From Pseudomonadales bacterium (lineage in GTDB: Bacteria; Pseudomonadota; Gammaproteobacteria; Pseudomonadales; Porticoccaceae), in the NCBI GenBank assembly GCA_024234435.1, contig JACKOF010000002.1, forward strand, positions 186,001 through 250,000: DNA of 64,000 nucleotides. Direction: 5' to 3'. Below, in pieces: positions 34,429 through 47,487 of the stretch (position 1 is its first letter; every line of letters starts with the position of its first letter). The notes below the pieces were generated by a model. That model saw nothing but the letters and a program-made list of their open reading frames with translations. It was not told the origin of the DNA and ran no database searches. Made by a program: the position numbers and the translations under genes.

Positions 34429-34878
34429 CTACTTAATTCTCTCATTGGGCGATTTTTTTGTATCATCTTCTGTACGAATAGTACCTTTAATATTCTCAAT
34501 CGACTCTCTTATCGCGCTTTGCATCTGATCCAATTCCGAAGCCCTCAAATTATTTGAAGCCCCTCTTAGCTCAACAGCAAGAGACGACAAACCTGCAATT
34601 AAAGTCTTTTTGTCATATTTACCTAACTCTGTATTTTCGTCATCAATATTCAAGTGATCAATCTGGTGACCCAAATAATCTGCGTAAGCTCCAAGTAAAT
34701 CAGACAGCTCATATACTCTACCCCTGATCTTTTTTTCAATTTGCGCAAGCTCTGCATCAACAATATCAGATGCCCAAACCTTCTTATTTATATCAGCGAA
34801 CTTCCAGCCAGCAATACGGACGGCAAGAGGAACTATTACTGTAGCCACCCATTTCCGGATATTTTTTGACAACTCCAT
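34429..34878 (-). CDS. Hypothetical membrane-anchored helical protein in AT-rich cassette
   Basis: 149 residues from the ATG at 34878, chosen because AAGGA lies about seven bases upstream; the open frame reaches 34986 but without a ribosome site. A single hydrophobic segment near residues 9-26 (WVATVIVPLAVRIAGW) could anchor it, and the rest is charged, helix-prone and possibly coiled coil (ELAQIEKKIRGRVYELSDLL, ELDQMQSAIRESIENIKGTI). I recognise no family. Base composition is much more AT-rich than neighbours and it lies between inverted repeats, so horizontal arrival is likely. Confidence 0.55.
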   Translation of the reverse strand: MELSKNIRKWVATVIVPLAVRIAGWKFADINKKVWASDIVDAELAQIEKKIRGRVYELSDLLGAYADYLGHQIDHLNIDDENTELGKYDKKTLIAGLSSLAVELRGASNNLRASELDQMQSAIRESIENIKGTIRTEDDTKKSPNERIK

Positions 34879-34919
34879 TTGGTAATCCTTAAGGCTTATA
34901 TTTAGACCCAGTGTAAAAT

Positions 34920-35096
34920 CTACCAAGAACATACCAAGTTTATTTTTACCACCAAAATAGGTACAACTTTCCTGTACACCTCCCATTTCGCAGTCTTCTC
35001 ATCTTTGCCAGCTTGACACCCCGCCCATATTGAAGCGAAACATTCATTTCTCCATTCACCAATAGTCTCCTCGCCCAACATAAAGTCCCACGCCAT
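34920..35096 (-). CDS. Small hypothetical ORF upstream in the cassette
   Basis: 58 residues from the ATG at 35096 (MAWDFMLGEETIGEWRNECF) to a TAG at 34920; the codon usage looks coding and it ends 41 bases before the start of the next cassette gene. No clear Shine-Dalgarno sequence is seen. It may be a separate small gene, or the 5' part of a gene broken by a frameshift near 34940-34980, with the frame continuing as NKLGMFLVDFTLGLNISLKD. Function unknown. Confidence 0.35.
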   Translation of the reverse strand: MAWDFMLGEETIGEWRNECFASIWAGCQAGKDEKTAKWEVYRKVVPILVVKINLVCSW

Positions 35097-35180
35097 TACT
35101 AACTGCAACCCAAAAACCCTACAGGGCACTACCAAACCCGTGGAGATTGGCGAGCAACGGAGGAAAATAATGGCACAAGT

Positions 35181-35363
35181 AGCGAGGACTGTATGAGCAA
35201 CTTTTTGATTGAGTATCAAAAATTGCGAGTTCCGCAGCGGCCGTTAATTTTCCGAGTAGCACAGCGAACCCTGACTAGGGCAATCGATTTGGGTGCCCTT
35301 TCTTTTTCGTTACTTTTTCTTTGGGCACTCAAAGAAAAAGTAACTCGCCAGGAGGCGAAAACC
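35181..35363. repeat. Right copy of the inverted repeat, with perfect 15-bp hairpin
   Basis: Reverse-oriented partner of 34171-34324: AGCGAGGACTGT at 35181-35192, the 20-base block at 35223-35242 and the TAACTCGCCAGGAGGCGAAA end at 35341-35360. It carries a perfect 15-bp stem (35309-35323 with 35330-35344, loop GGCACT). Hairpins of this look, reading GTTACTTTTTCTTTG, recur between genes in many gammaproteobacteria according to my recollection and are sometimes miscalled as short proteins. Confidence 0.7.
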
Positions 35364-35542
35364 GGTAGAAAGGGTAGTTTTCGGACCCACGAACTGGCGC
35401 ACAGGCTTCATCTTTGTGCTCCAATTACTGGATTGATTCGTCGCCTGCAGTTCCTCTCAATGACGGCTGACTCTGTTGTAATACTGCGCGGTCATCGCGA
35501 AAGATAGTTAGATAACCTGATTGTCCAGCAATCATATCTCCA
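35364..35542. other. Gene-free stretch between the repeat and the fusA terminator
   Basis: About 180 bp following the right repeat; together with that repeat it makes almost 500 bp without a credible gene. The part around 35425-35510 (CTGGATTGATTCG..., AATGACGG) loosely resembles degenerate intergenic repeat sequence. Nothing else is recognised. Confidence 0.5.
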
Positions 35543-35569
35543 GAAAAAAGGCCGCTCTATGAGCGGCCT
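35543..35569 (-). terminator. Rho-independent terminator after fusA
   Basis: AGGCCGCTC, loop ATA, GAGCGGCCT forms a nine-pair stem followed on the minus strand by a run of T, 25 bp after the fusA stop. Confidence 0.93.
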
Positions 35570-35593
35570 CTCCTTAAAACCAAAGTAAAAACC

Positions 35594-37696
35594 TCAGCCG
35601 CCATTCTTGGCAATAATCTCATCCGCCACACTCTTGGGCGCTTCGGCGTATTTCTCAAACTCCATGGTGAACGTTGCGCGCCCCTGCGTGGCTGAACGCA
35701 GATCTGTGGCGTAACCGAACATTTCCGCCAGCGGCACCTCGGCATCAACCACCTTACCGGAAGCGCTGTCGCTCATGCCGTGAATGATCCCTCTGCGGCG
35801 GTTAAGGTCTCCCACCACATCGCCCATATTCTCTTCCGGCGTGACCACCTCCACTTTCATCACTGGCTCCAGCAGTACGGCGCCACCTTCCTGAGCCAGT
35901 TTTTTGGTTGCCAGCGAACCGGCAATCTTGAAAGCCATTTCGGATGAGTCGACATCATGGAAAGAGCCGTCGTAAAGTGTGGCTTTCAAACCCAGCAGGG
36001 GGTAACCGGCCAGCACACCATTCTGCATCTGCTCTTCAATACCTTTACCTACGGCGGGAATGTACTCTTTAGGCACTGTGCCACCCACCACTTCGTTTAC
36101 AAATTCGAGGCCCTCGGCATTGCTGTCTTCCGCCGGCTCAAATCGCACCCAGACATGGCCGTATTGCCCACGACCACCAGACTGGCGCACAAATTTGCCT
36201 TCAATTTCGCAGGTGTTACGAATCGCCTCTCGGTAGGCCACCTGGGGCTTACCAATGTTGGCCTCAACGTTAAATTCACGACGCATGCGGTCTACCAGGA
36301 TATCGAGGTGTAACTCGCCCATGCCCGAGATAATGGTCTGTCCGGTTTCTTCATCGGTCCTAACCCGAAAAGATGGGTCTTCCTGAGCCAGCTTGCTCAA
36401 TGCAACACCCATTTTTTCCTGATCAGGCTGAGAGCGCGGCTCTACGGCAACAGAAATCACCGGCTCGGGAAACTCCATCCGCTCCAGGGTAATCACACTG
36501 TTTTCGGCACAGAGCGTATCGCCGGTGGTGACATCCTTCAGGCCGATAGCCGCGGCAATATCTCCGGCCAGCACTTCCTTGATCTCTTCGCGATTATTGG
36601 CGTGCATCTGCACCATTCGGCCAATACGTTCCTTTTTCCCTTTAACCGGGTTATACACGGCATCACCGGAGCCCAGCTTGCCGGAGTAGACCCGGAAAAA
36701 GGTCAGTGTTCCCACAAAGGGGTCGGTAGCAATTTTGAAGGCAAGCGCAGAAAAAGGTGCATCGTCACTGGCTTCACGAATGTCATGTTCGCCATTTGGC
36801 AACTCGCCATCAATCGCTTTCACTTCGGTTGGTGCTGGCAAGTATTCAACCACCGCATCAAGCATGGCCTGTACACCCTTGTTCTTGAATGCAGAGCCAC
36901 CCAGCACCGGTACAATTTCATTTGCCAGCGTGCGGGCACGAATACCTTGCTTGATTTCCTCTTCAGAGAGCGCCCCCTCTTCCAGGTACTTCTCCATCAA
37001 CTCATCATTGGCTTCTGCCGCTGCTTCCATCAACTCTTCGCGCATCATTTCGCACTCATCCAGCAGTTCAGCAGGTATTTCTTCATAGTTGAAGGTCATC
37101 CCCTGGTCTTCTTCATTCCAGATAATAGCCTTCATTTTGACTAAATCGACCACACCCCTGAAATGCTCTTCTGAACCAATGGTCATCTGCAATGCTACAG
37201 GGTTCGCTCCCAGGCGCCGCTTGAGCTGTTCTATAACTCTCACATAGTCTGCACCGGCACGGTCCATTTTGTTCACAAACACCATACGAGGAACATGATA
37301 CTTGTTGGCCTGACGCCAGACTGTTTCGGTCTGTGGCTGCACCCCGGAAGAACCGCAAAGCACAACCACAGCACCATCCAGCACGCGCAGCGAGCGCTCC
37401 ACTTCGATAGTGAAATCAACGTGTCCCGGTGTATCGATGATGTTAATGCGATGCTGGGGGAACTGCTGCTGCATACCCGCCCAGAAACAGGTCGTTGCCG
37501 CAGAGGTAATCGTAATCCCCCGCTCCTGCTCCTGCTCCATCCAGTCCATCGTAGCGGCACCGTCATGCACTTCACCAATCTTGTGAGACAACCCGGTATA
37601 GAACAACACCCGCTCGGTGGTCGTTGTTTTACCCGCATCCACGTGGGCGCAAATGCCGATGTTACGGTAACGGTTGATAGGTGTTTTACGTGCCAC
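35594..37696 (-). CDS. fusA: Elongation factor G, main copy
   Basis: 700 residues, MARKTPINRYRNIGICAHVD at the start; G1 AHVDAGKT, switch I GITITSAATTCFW, G3 DTPGH, G4 NKMD; domain IV with SGGRGQYGHVWVRFEPA; C-terminus FTMEFEKYAEAP. It drives translocation and, with RRF, recycling, and is the fusidic acid target. In most relatives it is cotranscribed from rpsL to tufA. Here a strong hairpin with a T run lies upstream, a TATAAT box follows that hairpin, and a terminator follows the gene, so it looks like its own unit. Confidence 0.98.
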   Translation of the reverse strand: MARKTPINRYRNIGICAHVDAGKTTTTERVLFYTGLSHKIGEVHDGAATMDWMEQEQERGITITSAATTCFWAGMQQQFPQHRINIIDTPGHVDFTIEVERSLRVLDGAVVVLCGSSGVQPQTETVWRQANKYHVPRMVFVNKMDRAGADYVRVIEQLKRRLGANPVALQMTIGSEEHFRGVVDLVKMKAIIWNEEDQGMTFNYEEIPAELLDECEMMREELMEAAAEANDELMEKYLEEGALSEEEIKQGIRARTLANEIVPVLGGSAFKNKGVQAMLDAVVEYLPAPTEVKAIDGELPNGEHDIREASDDAPFSALAFKIATDPFVGTLTFFRVYSGKLGSGDAVYNPVKGKKERIGRMVQMHANNREEIKEVLAGDIAAAIGLKDVTTGDTLCAENSVITLERMEFPEPVISVAVEPRSQPDQEKMGVALSKLAQEDPSFRVRTDEETGQTIISGMGELHLDILVDRMRREFNVEANIGKPQVAYREAIRNTCEIEGKFVRQSGGRGQYGHVWVRFEPAEDSNAEGLEFVNEVVGGTVPKEYIPAVGKGIEEQMQNGVLAGYPLLGLKATLYDGSFHDVDSSEMAFKIAGSLATKKLAQEGGAVLLEPVMKVEVVTPEENMGDVVGDLNRRRGIIHGMSDSASGKVVDAEVPLAEMFGYATDLRSATQGRATFTMEFEKYAEAPKSVADEIIAKNGG

Positions 37697-37739
37697 AGTG
37701 GGCTCCTTTGAAAATAGAGGTCAAAAAAATCAGGCCCGG

Positions 37740-37745
37740 ATTATA
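37740..37745 (-). promoter_or_regulatory. Candidate fusA -10 box
   Basis: A perfect TATAAT on the minus strand followed by CCGGGCC, 44 bp upstream of the fusA ATG and just downstream of the rpsG terminator. No good -35 box is found at 16-18 bp, so the assignment is tentative. Confidence 0.45.
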
Positions 37746-37750
37746 AACCA

Positions 37751-37787
37751 GAAAAAGGCGACTATCTTTCAATAGTCGCCTTTTTTC
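37751..37787 (-). terminator. Rho-independent terminator or attenuator between rpsG and fusA
   Basis: AAAAAAGGCGACTAT, loop TGAAAG, ATAGTCGCCTTTTT gives a stem of at least 13 pairs with a T run, symmetrical so that it could act on both strands. It sits 77 bp after the rpsG stop and upstream of fusA, where the usual str operon has continuous transcription. Confidence 0.85.
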
Positions 37788-37863
37788 TATCTTTACGATT
37801 TAAAGCGTTATCGAGGCCGCTTATGCAAGGTTAAAGCCATGCAAAAAGGGACTCTTCCAACCA

Positions 37864-38334
37864 TCAGAAACGATAATGAGAAAACGCTTTGTTGGCCTCA
37901 GCCATGCGGTGTACGTCTTCACGCTTCTTAACCGCAGCGCCTTTGCCTTGAGATGCATCCAAAATTTCACCCGCCAAACGCTGAGCCATGGATTTCTCAC
38001 CACGGTTGCGCGCATAATCTACCAGCCAGCGCATGGCCAGGGCAGTACGGCGGGCCGGACGAACTTCAACCGGAACCTGATAGGTTGCACCACCCACCCG
38101 GCGAGATTTTACCTCAACCATTGGCGCGATGTTATCAAGTGCCTCTTCAAAGACTTCAACAGGATTTTTACTGGAACGGGTTTGAACCGTGTTCAGTGCG
38201 CCGTAGACAATACGCTCGGCTACGGATTTCTTACCACTGACCATTACGTGGTTCATAAACTTGGCTAGCGTCACATTGCCGAACTTTGGATCCGGCAGAA
38301 TTTCGCGCTTAGCGACAACTCTTCTTCTTGGCAT
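37864..38334 (-). CDS. rpsG: Small-subunit ribosomal protein uS7
   Basis: 156 residues, MPRRRVVAKREILPDPKFGN and the C-terminal EDVHRMAEANKAFSHYRF. uS7 nucleates the 30S head and, in E. coli, is the str-operon repressor acting between rpsL and rpsG. The rpsL-rpsG gap here is 177 bp, long enough to hold such a site, though I cannot verify its fold. Confidence 0.98.
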   Translation of the reverse strand: MPRRRVVAKREILPDPKFGNVTLAKFMNHVMVSGKKSVAERIVYGALNTVQTRSSKNPVEVFEEALDNIAPMVEVKSRRVGGATYQVPVEVRPARRTALAMRWLVDYARNRGEKSMAQRLAGEILDASQGKGAAVKKREDVHRMAEANKAFSHYRF

Positions 38335-38511
38335 AGTCTAATTCACCCTTTTCAGGGCCCTTCTCTTCAGGATGTTTCGGGACTCTCTGCCAGGACTTTA
38401 TGTCCTTGCTTTACGGCCCGGCCTTACTCGGTTCTGTTATCAGCGGACAAGCAATACTGGCCACCAACACCGACGCAAAAAATCTAAAACGAGCTTCTTT
38501 CAGCCAACGGC

Positions 38512-38883
38512 TTAGGAAGGACGCTTAGTACCGTACTTGGAACGACGTTGCTTACGATTGCTAACACCAGCAGTATCAAGGCTGCCACGCACAGTGTGAT
38601 AACGCACACCTGGCAAATCCTTCACACGGCCACCGCGGATCAAAACAACGCTGTGCTCTTGCAGGTTGTGGCCTTCACCACCGATATACGACGTTACTTC
38701 GTAACCGTTGGTTAAGCGAACACGACACACTTTACGCAGTGCTGAGTTCGGCTTCTTTGGCGTTGTGGTGTACACACGAGTACAAACACCACGGCGCTGC
38801 GGGCATGACTGCAAGGCTGGTACATCGCTCTTGGCGACTTTGCGTTTTCTCGGCTTACGAACCAACTGGTTGATCGTTGCCAT
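38512..38883 (-). CDS. rpsL: Small-subunit ribosomal protein uS12
   Basis: 123 residues. The decoding loops read TTTPKKPNSALRKVCRVRLT and GGRVKDLPGVRYH; Lys43 and Lys88 (E. coli numbering) are wild type, so no streptomycin-resistance change is visible, and the Asp methylthiolated by RimO follows Lys88. First gene of the str unit; its promoter is at 38989-39017. Confidence 0.98.
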   Translation of the reverse strand: MATINQLVRKPRKRKVAKSDVPALQSCPQRRGVCTRVYTTTPKKPNSALRKVCRVRLTNGYEVTSYIGGEGHNLQEHSVVLIRGGRVKDLPGVRYHTVRGSLDTAGVSNRKQRRSKYGTKRPS

Positions 38884-38988
38884 TCAATAACTCCAATATT
38901 AAAAAACGCTTTGTAAACAAAGCTTTTACTTTAAAAAAAGAAAAACCTGAACGTCAGCATAGACAGCTGTGCTTTTCAGGGAGGCGGC

Positions 38989-39017
38989 ATTCTAATGATA
39001 CCGCTCTGTAGAGTCAA
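38989..39017 (-). promoter_or_regulatory. rpsL promoter
   Basis: Minus-strand TTGACT (39012-39017), 17 bp, TAGAAT (38989-38994), then GCCGCCTCC. The -35 box abuts the hairpin that ends rpoC. Predicted leader about 100 bases. Confidence 0.8.
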
Positions 39018-39018
39018 G

Positions 39019-39050
39019 CAGCCCGCAATCTCTGTCGAAATTACGGGCTG
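39019..39050 (-). terminator. Hairpin after rpoC, weak terminator
   Basis: CAGCCCGTAAT and ATTGCGGGCTG pair with one mismatch around an eight-to-ten-base loop, 8 bp after the rpoC stop. No T run follows on the minus strand (CTTGACTC, which is the rpsL -35 box), so termination is probably partial and some rpoBC transcription may enter rpsL. Confidence 0.55.
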
Positions 39051-39057
39051 TTTCAAC

Positions 39058-43290
<4,233 letters not shown>

Positions 43291-43410
43291 GGTATTTTCT
43301 CCAATTGGCTCCAGTTGGTGCTACCTTTGGGCTTTGGAACCACTAGCGTTTAACCACCAGCGGTTCCGCACCCGCAATTTCCCGACACTCGATGTCTAAA
43401 GTGTCCGTCG

Positions 43411-46400
43411 TCAGTCAGTTTCCAGCTCGATATTAATACCCAGCGAGCGAACTTCTTTCACCAGCACGTTGAAAGATTCGGGCATGCCTGGATCCATCTG
43501 ATGATTGCCGTCGACAATATTCTTGTACATTTTCGTACGGCCATTCACGTCATCGGATTTCACTGTCAGCATTTCCTGCAGGGTATAAGAAGCGCCATAG
43601 GCTTCCAGCGCCCAGACCTCCATCTCACCAAAGCGCTGCCCACCAAACTGAGCCTTACCACCCAATGGCTGTTGGGTAACAAGACTGTACGAACCGGTTG
43701 AACGGGCATGCATCTTGTCATCCACCAGGTGATTCAGCTTCAGCATGTACATGTAGCCAACCGTAACAGGGCGCTCGAAAGCATCACCGGTGCGACCGTC
43801 ATACAGGGTTACCTGACCACTTTCATCAAGCCCTGCCAGTTCCAGCAGCTCTTTGATTTCACTCTCTTTAGCGCCATCAAAGACCGGCGTTGCCATTGGC
43901 ACACCTTTACACAGGTTTTTCGCCAGCTCCTGGATTTCCCCGTCGTTAAGACTCTTCAGGTCAACCTTTTCGCCAGCCCCTATATCGTAAATTTCCTGCA
44001 GGAAACTGCGAATCTCGGCTGTTTTTTTCTGCTCGCGAATCATCAGGTTAATTTTGTCACCCAAACCATGGGCGGCCATACCCAAGTGAGTTTCAAGAAT
44101 CTGACCCACGTTCATCCGGGACGGAACACCCAGCGGATTCAACACGACATCAACCGGCACACCATTTTCGTCATGAGGCATATCTTCAACCGGCATGATC
44201 ACGGAAATCACACCCTTGTTACCGTGACGACCGGCCATTTTATCGCCAGGCTGAACACGACGCTTGACCGCCAGATAAACCTTGACGATTTTTAACACAC
44301 CTGGTGCGAGGTCATCGCCGGTTTCCAGCTTTCTCTTTTTGTCTTCGAAGCGCTCATCCAGAATCTTGCGGCGCTCTTTCAGGCTCTCTTCCGCTTTTTC
44401 GAGCTGCTCGTTGAGGGCAGCATCGCTCATACGGACTTTAAACCATTGGTCGGCCTTGTATCCGGCAACAACTTCTGCTGTCAGTTTGTCACCTTTCTTA
44501 AGGCCTTCAGCCCGTACGACTTCACTGCCGACAAACGCATCACTGAGGCGCTCGAAGGTAGCGTTTTCCATGATGCGGTATTCGTCATTGAGGTCCTTGC
44601 GGAACTGATTCAATGCCGCTTTTTCAATCTGCAGTGAACGCTGATCCTTTTCCAGACCATCACGCGTAAAGACCTGCACATCAATAACCGTACCCTTTGT
44701 GCTGGAAGGCACTCGCAGAGAGGTATCTTTGACATCGGAAGCCTTCTCACCAAAGATTGCACGCAGCAGCTTTTCTTCCGGTGTCAGCTGCGTTTCACCC
44801 TTCGGCGTTACCTTACCCACCAGGATATCGCCAGCCTGCACCTCGGCACCGACATAGACAATTCCTGACTCGTCCAGGCGCGATAAAGCAGACTCTCCAA
44901 CATTAGGAATATCCGAAGTAATTTCTTCAGAACCCAGCTTGGTATCCCGCGCCACACAGGTGAGTTCCTGAATATGGATTGTGGTAAAGCGATCTTCCTG
45001 AACCACACGCTCCGAGATCAGAATGGAATCCTCGAAGTTGTAGCCGTTCCAGGGCATAAACGCGATACGCATGTTCTGACCAAGAGCCAGCTCACCCATA
45101 TCCACTGATGGACCATCAGCGAGAATATCACCACGCTCCACCTGATCACCTTCACGCACGATTGAGCGCTGATTGATACAGGTATTCTGGTTGGAACGGG
45201 TATATTTAATCAGGTTGTAAATGTCGACACCTGCATCACCCGCTTCTACTTCCTTGTCGCTGACGCGTACAACGACCCGGCCCGCGTCGACACTTTCAAT
45301 AACCCCACCACGTCGGGCAACGACACAGACACCGGAGTCTCCGGCTACCTTGCGCTCCATGCCGGTGCCTACCAGCGGCTTTTCGGCACGCAATGTCGGC
45401 ACAGCCTGGCGCTGCATGTTCGATCCCATCAATGCACGGTTTGCATCATCGTGCTCCAGGAACGGAATCATTGATGCGGCGACAGAAACCACCTGACGTG
45501 GAGAGACATCCATATACTGAACATCTTCAGGCGGTTTAACCGTAAAATCACCCTGGTGGCGCACGGTTACCAGATCTTCTACCAGCTTGCCGTTTTTATC
45601 CAACTTCGCAGAGGCCTGAGCAATCACAAACTCGGCTTCGTTAATAGCCGACATGTACTCAATCTCGTCCGTCACCTTACTATTTACCACTTTTCGATAA
45701 GGCGCTTCCAGAAAACCGTAGCTGTTGGTGCGGGCATAGGTTGCCAGCGAGTTAATCAAACCAATATTCGGCCCTTCGGGTGTTTCAATTGGACAAACCC
45801 GGCCATAGTGGGTTGGATGCACATCGCGCACCTCAAAACCGGCGCGTTCGCGCGTTAAACCACCAGGTCCCAAAGCCGAAACACGACGCTTGTGAGTAAT
45901 TTCAGACAGCGGGTTATTCTGGTCCATAAACTGAGACAGCTGGCTGGACCCGAAAAACTCCTTCATTGCTGCTGCAACAGGTTTGGCATTCACCATATCC
46001 TGAGGCATCAGTTCGTCAGATTCGGCGACCGCTAACCGCTCTTTCACCGCACGCTCAACACGAACCAAACCTATACGGAACTGGTTTTCCGCCATCTCAC
46101 CAACTGACCGAATGCGACGATTGCCAAGGTGATCAATATCATCCACAACGCCTTTACCATTGCGGATATCAATCAGCGTTTTCAATACATCAACAATATC
46201 CTGCTTGTCGAGAGTGCCTTCGCCAGTATCAGTTTCACGGCCGAGGCGACGATTAAATTTCATCCGGCCCACTGCTGACAGGTCATAACGCTCCAGGGTG
46301 AAGAACAAGTTATTGAACAGGTTTTCGGCTGATTCTTTAGTGGGCGGTTCACCCGGACGCATCATCCGGTAAATTTCTACCAGCGCTTCAAGCTCGGTGC

Positions 46401-47487
46401 GAGCAGCGTCAGCGCGCAGCGTATCGGCAAGGAATGAACCACAATCAAGGTCATTGGTATAGATGGTTTCAATCACATTGATGCCGGCAGCCACTATTTC
46501 CGCCAGAGAGTCTTCCGTCAGCTCGGTGTTACATTCAAACAACAGCTCTCCGGTTTCGGGGTTAACAACATCTTTCGCCAGCGGACGACCATAGAGATAC
46601 CCATTCGGCACATCCAGAGATTTAACGTTGTCATCTTCAAGCTGTCGAATATGACGCGCAGTCACACGACGACCCTCTTCCACAACAACCTTGCCGCCTT
46701 TACCTTTGATATCAAAGGAGGCAATCTCACCACGCAGGCGAGAGGGGACAAGCTCAAGCTTCAGGGAGCCGTCTTTTGCCACTTTGAAGGCGCTGGTCTC
46801 GAAAAACATGTCGAGCATTTCTTCAGAGGTATATCCCAAGGCGCGCAGCAGAATGGTTGCCGGCAACTTGCGGCGGCGGTCAATACGCACATAAACCATG
46901 TCTTTGGGGTCAAACTCGAAGTCTAACCAGGAGCCACGGTAAGGAATCACCCGGGCAGAATAGAGCAACTTCCCTGAAGAGTGCGTTTTACCTTTATCGT
47001 GATCAAAGAACACACCGGGCGAACGGTGCAACTGGGAGACAATCACCCGCTCGGTACCATTAACGATAAAGGTGCCGTGGTCAGTCATCAGGGGGATTTC
47101 CCCCATGTAAACTTCCTGCTCCTTGATATCCTTAATTGCCTTGTTTGCGGACTCTTTATCGTAAATAACCAGACGCACCCGAACGCGTAATGGCACTGCG
47201 TAAGTAGCGCCGCGCAATTTACACTCTTCAACATCGAAAACGGGTTTGCCGAGACTGTAGTCGACATACTCCAATGCTGCATTGCCAGAGTAACTGACAA
47301 TAGGGAAAACTGATTTGAAAGCAGCGCACAGACCTATGTCTTGGCGCTCGCCGGGAGCAACGCCTTCCTGCGTAAAGCTCCGGTAAGAATCTAGCTGAAT
47401 CGCAAGCAGGTACGGTAATTCCATCACCTGTGGCAGTTTGCCAAAATCCTTGCGAATACGTTTTTTCTCTGTGTAAGAGTAAGCCAT
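43411..47487 (-). CDS. rpoB: RNA polymerase beta subunit
   Basis: 1358 residues, MAYSYTEKKRIRKDFGKLPQ at the start. The rifampicin pocket reads GSSQLSQFMDQNNPLSEITH and KRRVSALGPGGL, matching the sensitive wild type at the usual resistance positions. The conserved MAGRHGNKGVIS and PLGVPSRMNVGQ segments lie near the active site. Separated from rplL by about 200 bp with several hairpins. Confidence 0.98.
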   Translation of the reverse strand: MAYSYTEKKRIRKDFGKLPQVMELPYLLAIQLDSYRSFTQEGVAPGERQDIGLCAAFKSVFPIVSYSGNAALEYVDYSLGKPVFDVEECKLRGATYAVPLRVRVRLVIYDKESANKAIKDIKEQEVYMGEIPLMTDHGTFIVNGTERVIVSQLHRSPGVFFDHDKGKTHSSGKLLYSARVIPYRGSWLDFEFDPKDMVYVRIDRRRKLPATILLRALGYTSEEMLDMFFETSAFKVAKDGSLKLELVPSRLRGEIASFDIKGKGGKVVVEEGRRVTARHIRQLEDDNVKSLDVPNGYLYGRPLAKDVVNPETGELLFECNTELTEDSLAEIVAAGINVIETIYTNDLDCGSFLADTLRADAARTELEALVEIYRMMRPGEPPTKESAENLFNNLFFTLERYDLSAVGRMKFNRRLGRETDTGEGTLDKQDIVDVLKTLIDIRNGKGVVDDIDHLGNRRIRSVGEMAENQFRIGLVRVERAVKERLAVAESDELMPQDMVNAKPVAAAMKEFFGSSQLSQFMDQNNPLSEITHKRRVSALGPGGLTRERAGFEVRDVHPTHYGRVCPIETPEGPNIGLINSLATYARTNSYGFLEAPYRKVVNSKVTDEIEYMSAINEAEFVIAQASAKLDKNGKLVEDLVTVRHQGDFTVKPPEDVQYMDVSPRQVVSVAASMIPFLEHDDANRALMGSNMQRQAVPTLRAEKPLVGTGMERKVAGDSGVCVVARRGGVIESVDAGRVVVRVSDKEVEAGDAGVDIYNLIKYTRSNQNTCINQRSIVREGDQVERGDILADGPSVDMGELALGQNMRIAFMPWNGYNFEDSILISERVVQEDRFTTIHIQELTCVARDTKLGSEEITSDIPNVGESALSRLDESGIVYVGAEVQAGDILVGKVTPKGETQLTPEEKLLRAIFGEKASDVKDTSLRVPSSTKGTVIDVQVFTRDGLEKDQRSLQIEKAALNQFRKDLNDEYRIMENATFERLSDAFVGSEVVRAEGLKKGDKLTAEVVAGYKADQWFKVRMSDAALNEQLEKAEESLKERRKILDERFEDKKRKLETGDDLAPGVLKIVKVYLAVKRRVQPGDKMAGRHGNKGVISVIMPVEDMPHDENGVPVDVVLNPLGVPSRMNVGQILETHLGMAAHGLGDKINLMIREQKKTAEIRSFLQEIYDIGAGEKVDLKSLNDGEIQELAKNLCKGVPMATPVFDGAKESEIKELLELAGLDESGQVTLYDGRTGDAFERPVTVGYMYMLKLNHLVDDKMHARSTGSYSLVTQQPLGGKAQFGGQRFGEMEVWALEAYGASYTLQEMLTVKSDDVNGRTKMYKNIVDGNHQMDPGMPESFNVLVKEVRSLGINIELETD

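Noticed and set aside
35193..35507. 104-codon plus-strand frame over the right repeat (LFSLLFLWALKEKVTRQEAK)
   Set aside because: The apparent protein is the translation of the repeat's hairpin; similar short frames arise wherever this type of repeat occurs.
38512..38883. Possible streptomycin-resistance change in uS12
   Set aside because: Lys43 and Lys88 and surrounding residues are wild type.
45850..45960. Possible rifampicin-resistance change in rpoB
   Set aside because: The resistance-determining stretch (SQLSQFMDQNN, SEITHKRR, SALGPGG) is the sensitive consensus.
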